A model generated the notes under the pieces. That model was not told the origin of the DNA. It searched no databases and worked only from the letters and a program-made list of their open reading frames with translations. Source: an uncultured Muribaculaceae bacterium (GTDB lineage Bacteria > Bacteroidota > Bacteroidia > Bacteroidales > Muribaculaceae). From it: a stretch of 7,688 nucleotides of DNA. Shown here piece by piece: positions 1 to 6,008 of this stretch. Each line of letters starts with the position of its first letter. The stretch's first letter is position 1. The stretch lies in assembly GCA_947178235.1 (NCBI GenBank), contig CAMWXQ010000045.1, forward strand, positions 1-7,688, given 5' to 3'. The position numbers and the translations under genes are program-made.

Positions 1-268
1 GTCCGTCCACCGGGATGCGGATTATTTGCTTCTTGCCGAAGTCAAAGGTGAGGGGATCGTTGGGCAGGATGTTGGTGAGACCGAACCGGCCCTGCTTGTC
101 GCTGCGCGCAAAGTAGTTGGGATCGTTGATATAGACCTTGACCTTGTTGACAGGTTTTAGGGCGGCGTCGAGGATGAGGCCGTTGAAGGGCACCTTTTCC
201 TGGGCCGAGGCGCCGAGGCCCCATGCGAGGCCCGCGCCGGCGAGTATGAGTGTACGTAGGATTCTCAT
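1..268 (-). CDS. Secreted protein with carboxypeptidase regulatory-like domain (N-terminal part)
   Basis: This is the first 89 codons of a leftward gene that continues beyond the left edge. The ATG at 266-268 opens a frame with no stop to position 1. Residues 1-22 are a signal peptide (Arg near the N terminus, hydrophobic core LILAGAGLAWGLG, ASA|QE cleavage site). From about residue 26 the pattern resembles the CarboxypepD_reg/transthyretin-like beta-sandwich common in Bacteroidetes: NGLILDAALKPVNKVKVYI, then SDKQGRFGL (56-64), then NILPNDPLTF. It starts 17 bases after the GH3 stop codon with no promoter or terminator between, so it is probably the second gene of that operon. In Bacteroidetes this domain heads many exported proteins, including TonB-dependent receptors and smaller proteins with a plug-like domain. 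Which kind this is cannot be told from the part present. The secreted nature is clear; the molecular role is unknown. Confidence 0.75.
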   Translation of the reverse strand, partial: MRILRTLILAGAGLAWGLGASAQEKVPFNGLILDAALKPVNKVKVYINDPNYFARSDKQGRFGLTNILPNDPLTFDFGKKQIIRIPVDG

Positions 269-285
269 ATTATTGACTACATTGG

Positions 286-3003
286 TTATTTCTTGATTAC
301 CTTACCTGCGGTCACATAGTATCCGGGGGCGAGGCGGTCGGTGTCCGTGCCTACATATCTGCCGGAGAGGTCGTACCATCGTCCGTCGGCGGCCACGGGA
401 CCGGTGACCTCGGGGATGGCCGAGTTGTCCGACTTGTAGGTGAGCTTCACGACGGCACCCTCGGTGGTGAGGGACGAGCGCAGGCGGATGTCAGCCGAGG
501 ATGCGCCGACCATGATGTCGACGGTGCCCTCCTCGACGTCGAATGTCTGGGTGGCGGTGTTGAAGTATGCGAGCTGCTCGTGACTGAGGGGGATGGAGAC
601 CTTCGCGCTCTGGCCCGGTTCGAGTTCGATGCGGTCGAAGCCCACGAGTTGGAGGCGGGGACGCTCGATCGAGGAGCGGCAAGACGCATAGAGCTGTACC
701 ACGTCGGCCCCGGCGCGGCTGCCCGTGTTGGTGACGGTGAAGTCGGCGGTGACGGTACCGTTCTTGGAGAGTCGGTCGGACGAGAGGGTGAGGCCCGAAT
801 ACTCGAAGGTGGTATAGCTCAGACCGTGTCCGAAGGGGTAGAGTGGCGTCCCGCGGTGATACATATATGTATAGCCCGCGCTGCGGATGTCATAGTCGAG
901 CATACCCGAGGGGAGCGCGGAGAGCGAGCTGTACCATGTCGACGTGAGGTGACCCGAGGGATTGAAGTCGCCGTAGAGCACATCGGCGATGGCCTGCCCC
1001 TGGGCCTGGCCGTCGTACCACGCCTCGACGATGGCGGGGAGATGCTGCTGGGCCCAGCCGATAGTCATCGACGAGCAGGTCTGGAGCAGGAGGACCACAT
1101 TGGGATTGGCCGCATAGATGGCTTCGAGCAGTTTCTGCTGGTCGCCCGGGAGGTCGAGCGAGGTTCGGTCGTGGCTCTCATCCGAGACGGAGAGGTCTGT
1201 GCCGCCGGCAAAGATGACCACATCGGCCTTGCGGGCGATCTCGATGGCGCGGGTGAAGTTGCTCCCTGCCGACCCGGAGATGTCACAACCCTTGAAGCAG
1301 TAGACAGGGCCCTGCTCTTCGAGCGGATTGGTGACGGCAGGGTCATAGAAGCGGAACCAGTCCATGTTGGCGCAATACTTGTCGCCGTTGTTGCCACCCT
1401 CGAACTTGGTGTAGACCTTGTGGACACCCTTGAACACGGTGGGGTCAACGTCGACGCCTGTGACTACATATGTACTCCAATTCCCGGTCACTGGGCAGGT
1501 TACCGTGGCCGCGGGCGCGCCATCCATGTTGTCGAGATAGAATTTCACGACGGTGGGATTGTTGTTCTTGGCCGCGTGGAAGATTTCGAGGCGGGTACGA
1601 CCCTGGCCGAAGTTGACATTATCGAAGGCCACCCAGTCGTTGTCATATATATAACCGAGGTTTCCGGCCGATCCGTTGGCCTCGTGGGTGAGGCGCTTGC
1701 TCGTCGAGGGGACAGACTGCTCGGTGCAGTCCTCGAACTGGACAGTCCCATCGTCAAAGGTGAACCCGAGCTTGGCGGCCACGCCGTCGAGCACGGTCGA
1801 GAGGGCCGTCGGCGAGCCCGAGTATCCGCCGAGAGTCACGGTATTCCCCTGCGGACCGATGATGGCTACCGTCTTCGAGCGGTCGAGGGGGAGGAAGTTG
1901 TTCTCGTTCTTCAAGAGTACGATGGCCTCGCGGGCAGCTTTGAGCGCGAGGTCCTGGTGAGCCTGGCAGTTGAGCAGATCCGCGGGGGTCGAAGACCAGC
2001 TCACCGAGCCCGCGTGATCGAACTCGCCAACCGAGAATCGGGCGGCGAGGACGCGCGTCAGCGCGCGGTCGAGGTCAGCCTCTGTCATCAGTCCTTTCGA
2101 GATAGCCTCCTTGCAGTAGAGCTGGAAGGTGTCGCCACAGTTGAGGTCCTCGCCGTTCACCATCGAGACCGCAGAAGCCTCGGCCCCGTTCGAGACATAG
2201 TGATGCTTGTTGAACACATCCTCGACCGCACCGCAGTCGGAGGTCACGAATCCGTCGAAGCCCCACTCACCGCGCAGGATGTCGATGAGCAGCACGTGGT
2301 TGGCGCCGCAGGGTATGCCGTTCACAGCATTGTAGGCACTCATCACCGAGCGCACATCTGCCTCCTTGACGGCCATCTCGAAGGCGGGGAGGTAATACTC
2401 GCGCAGATTGCGGTCGTCGACGTCGCTCGAAGTCGAGTGGCGCCCCTTCTCATAGTTGTTGGCCGCGAAGTGCTTGGCCGTGGCGATGGTCTTGTAGTGC
2501 TTCGGGTCGTCCCCCTGCATACCCTTGATGAACTCCACGGCAATGCGTCCCGTCAGCCACGGGTCCTCGCCATAGTTCTCCTCGTCGCGTCCCCAGCGGG
2601 GGTCACGGCTCATGTTGATGGTCGGGCACCAGTATATCAGCCCCTTCCCCTCGTTCTTGGTATATATGCGGCACTCGTCGGAGATGGCCGAGGCGACCGA
2701 GTGGACCAGCGGCAGGTCCCAGGTCGCCGACAGAGCCTTGGAGACCGGGAACGACGTAGCCAGACCCGAACGTGCGACACCGTGGATAGCCTCGTTCCAA
2801 TAGTTATAGCCTTTGAGGCCGAGCTGCGGGATTGCCGAGGTTCTGTGTCCGACCTGGTCGATCTTCTGGTCGAGCGTCATGCGCGAAACCAGGTCGGCCG
2901 CACGCTCCATGGGCGTGAGTGATGTGTCCTGGTACGGCAGGGTCTCGGCCACGGCAGACGACACAGCCAGCAGGGCGGCGAGAAGAGAGAACGGATACTT
3001 CAT
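286..3003 (-). CDS. Secreted GH3 glycoside hydrolase with CBM6-like insert, probable beta-xylosidase
   Basis: This 905-residue enzyme should remove terminal sugars, most likely beta-1,4-xylose, from oligosaccharides with retention of configuration. Residues 1-19 are a signal peptide (AVA|ET) without a lipobox. The GH3 barrel (about 25-330) has NYWNEAIHGV (67-76), SRDPRWGRDEENYGEDP (132-148), AKHFAANN (176-183) and GRHS (187-190); the nucleophile is expected at D256 in FVTSDCGAV. The GH3 C domain starts near 361 (IVLLKNENNFLPL) and resumes near 590, with the expected acid/base E609 in DESHDR. Between them, about 422-556 looks like CBM6 (DNDWVAFDNVNFGQG, ANMDWFRF). A fibronectin-III-like domain covers about 737-845. 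The tail (YDLSGR at 877-882, then GYYVTAGKV) resembles the short C-terminal tails of exported Bacteroidales proteins. NYWNEAIHG and SDC favour xylosidase; beta-glucosidase or arabinosidase remain possible. The start fits the signal peptide and the promoter about 75 bases upstream. Confidence 0.93.
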   Translation of the reverse strand: MKYPFSLLAALLAVSSAVAETLPYQDTSLTPMERAADLVSRMTLDQKIDQVGHRTSAIPQLGLKGYNYWNEAIHGVARSGLATSFPVSKALSATWDLPLVHSVASAISDECRIYTKNEGKGLIYWCPTINMSRDPRWGRDEENYGEDPWLTGRIAVEFIKGMQGDDPKHYKTIATAKHFAANNYEKGRHSTSSDVDDRNLREYYLPAFEMAVKEADVRSVMSAYNAVNGIPCGANHVLLIDILRGEWGFDGFVTSDCGAVEDVFNKHHYVSNGAEASAVSMVNGEDLNCGDTFQLYCKEAISKGLMTEADLDRALTRVLAARFSVGEFDHAGSVSWSSTPADLLNCQAHQDLALKAAREAIVLLKNENNFLPLDRSKTVAIIGPQGNTVTLGGYSGSPTALSTVLDGVAAKLGFTFDDGTVQFEDCTEQSVPSTSKRLTHEANGSAGNLGYIYDNDWVAFDNVNFGQGRTRLEIFHAAKNNNPTVVKFYLDNMDGAPAATVTCPVTGNWSTYVVTGVDVDPTVFKGVHKVYTKFEGGNNGDKYCANMDWFRFYDPAVTNPLEEQGPVYCFKGCDISGSAGSNFTRAIEIARKADVVIFAGGTDLSVSDESHDRTSLDLPGDQQKLLEAIYAANPNVVLLLQTCSSMTIGWAQQHLPAIVEAWYDGQAQGQAIADVLYGDFNPSGHLTSTWYSSLSALPSGMLDYDIRSAGYTYMYHRGTPLYPFGHGLSYTTFEYSGLTLSSDRLSKNGTVTADFTVTNTGSRAGADVVQLYASCRSSIERPRLQLVGFDRIELEPGQSAKVSIPLSHEQLAYFNTATQTFDVEEGTVDIMVGASSADIRLRSSLTTEGAVVKLTYKSDNSAIPEVTGPVAADGRWYDLSGRYVGTDTDRLAPGYYVTAGKVIKK

Positions 3004-3051
3004 GAAAAGGTTTGATTTTAGGTAAGGGAAAATACAATAAGTCTCTTGAAC

Positions 3052-3074
3052 GACAATCTCTTAGAGATATTGTC
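3052..3074 (-). promoter_or_regulatory. Hairpin at predicted 5' end of GH3 mRNA
   Basis: On the minus strand the arms GACAAT and CTC pair with GAG and ATTGTC, around a UAA loop and with a 2-base bulge. The repeat begins about five bases downstream of the -7 element, so the hairpin would form the very 5' end of the transcript. It could stabilise the mRNA or, as DNA, be an operator overlapping the start site. The repeat is seen directly; the function is inferred. Confidence 0.45.
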
Positions 3075-3078
3075 CCTG

Positions 3079-3109
3079 CAAAGATAAGTCAAATCTCCAA
3101 GAATTCAAA
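3079..3109 (-). promoter_or_regulatory. Bacteroidetes-type promoter of the GH3 operon
   Basis: Read on the minus strand, a -33 element TTTG (3106-3109) is followed after exactly 19 bases by the -7 element TATCTTTG (3079-3086), a full match to TAnnTTTG. Transcription would start near 3072-3074, giving a leader of about 70 bases ahead of the GH3 start codon. Spacing and both elements agree with the primary sigma factor consensus of Bacteroidetes. Confidence 0.8.
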
Positions 3110-3181
3110 ATAAACCCTCTGTTTTTTCGGGCCCGAGCTCTCTGACCCGATACAATTGAGCCGAGCAACGGCCAGATGGCA

Positions 3182-3228
3182 CCCCGAGGGAATATTTTTT
3201 GCCTCTGTACCTGCTTTTTGTCTCGGGG
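3182..3228. repeat. Separated inverted repeat upstream of POT promoter
   Basis: CCCCGAG (3182-3188) is matched by its reverse complement CTCGGGG (3222-3228), 33 bases apart. The right arm abuts the -33 element of the POT promoter, a position where a regulator could bind. Seven-base arms can arise by chance, so this is a weak candidate operator. Confidence 0.25.
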
Positions 3229-3261
3229 ATTGGGTGGAATCGTGGAATTTTGCTAATTTTG
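3229..3261 (+). promoter_or_regulatory. Bacteroidetes-type promoter of the POT transporter gene
   Basis: A -33 element ATTG (3229-3232) precedes a perfect TAnnTTTG -7 element, TAATTTTG (3254-3261), with 21 bases between them. The start of transcription would be near 3268, leaving a leader of about 50 bases before the ATG at 3318. This position rules against the in-frame upstream ATG at 3156 as the protein start. Confidence 0.72.
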
Positions 3262-3317
3262 CACCTCAAATACCATTATGTCTCTCTGAGATTTTTAAGT
3301 CACATTCCTTTACCCTT

Positions 3318-5135
3318 ATGTTCAAGAACCAACCTTTCGGGCTCTACGTCCTGTCGCTGGCCAATACGGGCGAGCGCTTCGGGTATTACACGATGCTCGC
3401 GATTTTCCTGTTCTACTTGCAGGCTAAGTTCGGTCTCTCCGCTACGTGGACGGGACAGATTTTCTCGATTTTCCTCGCCCTCGTCTACTTCTTCCCCGTC
3501 CTGGGCGGCTGGCTCGCCGACCGTTGGAGCTTCTCGAAGTGCGTCGTGACCGGTATCGCCGTCATGTTCGTGGGCTATGCCCTCATGGCCTTCCCGACCC
3601 CCGTGCGCGCCACAGGCTCGATGGTCATGATGCTTGCGGCGCTCCTCTTCATCGCCGTGGGCACAGGTCTCTTCAAGGGTAATCTCCAAGTCATGGTGGG
3701 CGACCTCTACAACGAGCCCCGCTATGCAGCCAAGCGTGACTCGGCCTTCTCGCTCTTCTACATGGCCATCAACCTCGGCTCGATGTTCGCCCCCATGGCG
3801 GCCATCAGCCTCAAAAACCTCGCCCTGCGCGGCGCCGGCTTCCTCACCGACAACTCGATGGCCGCGACGGTCTGCAACTGGTGTCTCGACACCAATGGCT
3901 TCACCTCCATGCCCACCGATCCCGACAAACTCCGCCTCATGACCGAGTTCGCCGTGAAGAACGGCATGGCCGAGGGGGGCGACACCGCCGCATTCCTCGC
4001 GCAGTACCTCTCTGACTTCGCCGCCCAGTGCACCGCTCCCGCCGAGAGCCTCACGGCCTTCGCCGACAGCTACATCACCGCCTTCTCGACCGGCTGCTCG
4101 TATGCCTTCGCGCTCGCCTGCGGGTCGCTCATCGTCAGCTTCCTCATCTACTCGCTCGGCCGCAAGAGCTATGCACACATCATCACCGACAAGAAGCCCG
4201 AGCCCAAGGCCGGCAAGGCCCAGGAGGCTCCCGCAGCCAAGCTCCCCGAGCTCACTCCCGAGCAGACCAAGCAGCGCATCGTGGCCCTCTTCCTTGTCTT
4301 CGGCGTGGTGATCTTCTTCTGGATGGTATTCCACCAGAACGGACAGACCCTCACCGAGTTCGCCAAGAGCTGTACCTCGCCCGACTCTTCGAGCTGGACC
4401 CGCATCGGCTTCAACATCTGGGCACTCGTAGCCATCGCCGCCGGCGTCTACGCCCTCTTCGGCGTGGTCCAGAGCGCGACCGCCAAGGCCAAGACCGTCT
4501 CGGGCATCATCCTCCTCGCCTGCATCGCCCTCGTATGGTACATCGCCGCCGACACCCCCGCGACCGTCTCGGGCATCGACCCCGCCATCTATCAGCAGTT
4601 CAACCCCTTCTTCGTGGTTGCGCTCACCCCCTTCTCGATGGCCTTCTTCGGGATGCTCGCCCGCAAGGGCAAGGAGCCCTCGGCCCCGCGTAAGATCGGC
4701 TACGGTATGCTCATGGCCGCCGCGGCCTACGGCGTGATTGTCGTAGCCTCGCTTAACCTCGTGGGCACCAACGGCGACGTATCCTCCAACTGGCTCATCT
4801 CCACCTACCTGCTCCTCACCTTCGCCGAGCTTCTCCTCTCGCCGATGGGCATCTCGTTCGTGTCCAAGGTCGCACCCCCGAAGCTCAAAGGCTCGATGAT
4901 GGGCGGATGGTTCGCCGCCACCGCCGTGGGCAACTACCTCGTTTCGATCCCCATGCTCCTGTGGGGCAAGATTCCCGTCGTAGCCATCTGGGCCATACTC
5001 ATCGGCCTCTGCCTCCTCTCCGCCGGATTCATTTTCAGCGTCATGAAGAAGCTCGAAGCCGCCACAGCCGACTCGGATGTCCCCGCCGCAGTCGAGGCCG
5101 AGGCCATCGAGAATGTCGAGGACGACGCCATCTGA
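3318..5135 (+). CDS. POT-family (proton-dependent oligopeptide) transporter
   Basis: This 605-residue inner-membrane protein most likely imports di- and tripeptides with protons. TM1 carries the POT signature as NTGERFGYY (16-24): E19-R20-F21 and Y23-Y24 are kept, but the first glutamate of ExxERFxYY is N16. TM2 ends in the MFS-type GGWLADR, TM4 has GTGLFKGN, and TM7 has FFWMVFHQNG (W335, Q340). By eye there are 14 membrane spans rather than 12. A periplasmic loop of about 95 residues (165-258, with CNWC) separates TM5 and TM6. A proline/alanine/lysine-rich cytoplasmic linker (about 283-318) joins TM6 to TM7. Two extra hydrophobic helices (about 365-384 and 393-412) precede IYQQFNPFF, which matches the usual start of TM8. 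The ATG at 3318 was chosen because the signature begins right after it and the promoter lies between it and the upstream ATG at 3156. The exact substrate is not known. Confidence 0.9.
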   Translation: MFKNQPFGLYVLSLANTGERFGYYTMLAIFLFYLQAKFGLSATWTGQIFSIFLALVYFFPVLGGWLADRWSFSKCVVTGIAVMFVGYALMAFPTPVRATGSMVMMLAALLFIAVGTGLFKGNLQVMVGDLYNEPRYAAKRDSAFSLFYMAINLGSMFAPMAAISLKNLALRGAGFLTDNSMAATVCNWCLDTNGFTSMPTDPDKLRLMTEFAVKNGMAEGGDTAAFLAQYLSDFAAQCTAPAESLTAFADSYITAFSTGCSYAFALACGSLIVSFLIYSLGRKSYAHIITDKKPEPKAGKAQEAPAAKLPELTPEQTKQRIVALFLVFGVVIFFWMVFHQNGQTLTEFAKSCTSPDSSSWTRIGFNIWALVAIAAGVYALFGVVQSATAKAKTVSGIILLACIALVWYIAADTPATVSGIDPAIYQQFNPFFVVALTPFSMAFFGMLARKGKEPSAPRKIGYGMLMAAAAYGVIVVASLNLVGTNGDVSSNWLISTYLLLTFAELLLSPMGISFVSKVAPPKLKGSMMGGWFAATAVGNYLVSIPMLLWGKIPVVAIWAILIGLCLLSAGFIFSVMKKLEAATADSDVPAAVEAEAIENVEDDAI

Positions 5136-5174
5136 CACAGTACCCGAATCCCCTCTACGGACAGACAACAATAA

Positions 5175-5218
5175 AAAATTCAGCCCGCTCCCCTGTGTGT
5201 GGGGGCGGGCTGAATTTT
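5175..5218. terminator. Bidirectional hairpin terminator between convergent genes
   Basis: The arms 5175-5188 and 5205-5218 pair perfectly over 14 bases (AAAATTCAGCCCGC). The stem extends inward by a U-G wobble and three G-C pairs to a loop of about 8 bases, CTGTGTGT. Read leftward, the hairpin is followed by TTTTTTATTGTTG, a good U tract serving the small gene at 5235-5375. Read rightward, only the four T's of the stem base follow, but it lies 40 bases after the POT stop codon and probably ends that transcript too. Confidence 0.9.
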
Positions 5219-5234
5219 GAAAAGTTTCAGTGTC

Positions 5235-5375
5235 TTACATTAATGTGGGAATGAATGCTGCGACATCAGTGTCGCCGAAGAGGTCGGCCATCGTGAGCCA
5301 GACGAGAAGGAGTGCGATCAGCACCAGGGCTCCGATGACGAGCCACACGCTTGTGGAAGATTTGGATTTGCTCAT
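5235..5375 (-). CDS. Small single-span membrane protein, 46 residues
   Basis: This short leftward gene begins at the ATG at 5373-5375 and ends with TAA at 5235-5237. The product has a polar, Ser/Lys-rich N terminus (MSKSKSSTS), one hydrophobic helix at residues 10-29 (VWLVIGALVLIALLLVWLTM) and an acidic C-terminal stretch ADLFGDTDVAAFIPTLM. The positive N terminus suggests it stays in the cytoplasm, with the acidic tail in the periplasm; there is no signal peptidase site. Support that it is real: a strong rho-independent hairpin with a U tract begins 16 bases after the stop, nothing else occupies the interval, the start lies in an A/T-rich leader typical of the phylum, and the composition is that of a membrane protein. 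I found no convincing promoter consensus upstream. The family and function are not recognised; it could be a subunit or regulator of a membrane complex, or a stress-related small protein. Confidence 0.72.
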   Translation of the reverse strand: MSKSKSSTSVWLVIGALVLIALLLVWLTMADLFGDTDVAAFIPTLM

Positions 5376-5393
5376 AGTCGTGATGAATTTAAA

Positions 5394-5405
5394 TAGTTAA
5401 AACTA
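5394..5405. repeat. Short palindrome in divergent spacer
   Basis: TAGTT and AACTA flank AA, giving the 12-base inverted repeat TAGTTAAAACTA inside the 69-base spacer between the leftward small membrane protein gene and the rightward AlkD-like gene. The spacer is AT-rich and must hold control signals for both directions, but no clear TAnnTTTG element is visible; TAGTTTTA on the minus strand is the nearest match. The palindrome could be an operator or chance. Confidence 0.25.
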
Positions 5406-5444
5406 TCTCTTAAACGCCCCGACTTGGGGAATTGTTCAGAACCG

Positions 5445-6008
5445 ATGACTGAATATAGCCCGATGCAACAGGTCAAGCGCCGTTTCTACGCCATGCGCAA
5501 CGGCATCGTGGCCGACACACTGCGCCGCAGCGGCCATCCCTGCCGGATGATTTTCGGCCTCAACCTCCCGCAGATCATCGACATCGCCGCCGAGACCGGC
5601 CACTCGGCCGAGCTCGCCGAGGAGCTGTGGGCCGACCGCCGCACACGCGAGAGCCTGCTGCTCGCCCCCATGCTCTATCCCGCCGACGCGATGACAACCG
5701 AGACGGCGCGGCGATGGATGCGCGCGGTCCCCGCCGCCGAGGTCGCCGACATCCTCTGCCACCGCCTTCTGCGCCGTCTCCCCTCGGCATGGGAGCTCGC
5801 CTCGGAGCTCGCCGCCGACCCCGTGCCGATGACACGTTACACGGCCCTGCGCCTCATGCGCAACATTCTCACGCGCGAGAATGCCCCCCTCGTCCGCCCC
5901 GTCGCCGAGGCCGAGCTCGAACGCGCCGAGCCGCGCTCCCGACCCCTCTGCCTCAACATTCTCGATGAAATCACATTTCTACTTGACGAAGATGAAATCA
6001 CGCTCTAA
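5445..6008 (+). CDS. AlkD-like helical-repeat (HEAT-like) protein, DNA alkylation repair family
   Basis: This 187-residue, largely helical soluble protein resembles the DNA alkylation repair (AlkD) family of Bacteroidetes, whose members bind DNA with HEAT-like repeats and in some cases excise alkylated bases. Recognisable stretches are VKRRFYAMRNGIVADTLR (10-27), FGLNLPQI (37-44), ELAEELWADRRTRESLLLAP (56-75), TARRWMRAVPAAEVADILC (87-105) and RYTALRLMRNIL (131-142). Aligned by eye with Bacillus cereus AlkD, D102 falls at the catalytic aspartate (D113), but the WD that precedes it (W109-D110) reads A98-E99, so base-excision activity is doubtful. The tail is acidic (LLDEDEITL). The ATG at 5445 is preferred over a TTG at 5424; the ATG at 5463 is also possible because conservation begins just after it. 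Its last 17 bases overlap the receptor gene that follows, suggesting one transcript. Family membership is moderately sure; function is inferred. Confidence 0.72.
   Translation: MTEYSPMQQVKRRFYAMRNGIVADTLRRSGHPCRMIFGLNLPQIIDIAAETGHSAELAEELWADRRTRESLLLAPMLYPADAMTTETARRWMRAVPAAEVADILCHRLLRRLPSAWELASELAADPVPMTRYTALRLMRNILTRENAPLVRPVAEAELERAEPRSRPLCLNILDEITFLLDEDEITL

Larger units (their letters stand above)
3004..3317. other. Divergent intergenic region between GH3 and POT genes
   Basis: These 314 bases are AT-richer than the flanking genes and hold the leftward GH3 promoter, the rightward POT promoter and a hairpin at the GH3 transcript start. The middle, about 3111-3228, contains a T run followed by the perfect 10-base palindrome TCGGGCCCGA (3127-3136) and a separated inverted repeat (3182-3188 and 3222-3228). 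No convincing small gene was found here. The rightward frame that stays open from 3156 is an upstream extension of the POT frame and lies before the predicted promoter. Confidence 0.7.

Noticed and set aside
859..872. Perfect palindrome ATACATATATGTAT
   Set aside because: It encodes Tyr-Thr-Tyr-Met-Tyr inside the GH3 gene, where alternating TAT and ATG codons create the symmetry; nothing around it suggests a regulatory site.
580..2922. A 780-codon open frame on the plus strand, antisense to the GH3 gene
   Set aside because: It lies wholly opposite a gene with complete GH3 motifs, and its product is a low-complexity Arg/Gly/Glu/Val mix without domains. Strong GC bias at third positions removes stops from the opposite strand. 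No promoter or start signal supports it.
3156..3317. A 54-residue N-terminal extension of the POT transporter from an upstream ATG
   Set aside because: The predicted promoter (3229-3261) lies inside it, the extension has no similarity to POT proteins, and TM1 with its signature follows directly after the ATG at 3318.
3300..5171. A 623-codon open frame on the minus strand, antisense to the POT gene
   Set aside because: The composition is dominated by Gly, Glu, Asp and His repeats of the kind produced when a GC-rich membrane-protein gene is read backwards. It has no recognisable domain, and the POT frame is certain.
5417..5429. CCCC-GACTT-GGGG hairpin upstream of the AlkD-like gene
   Set aside because: The stem is only four base pairs, has no U tract and is not at a predictable transcript end, so it is likely chance in a GC-rich genome.
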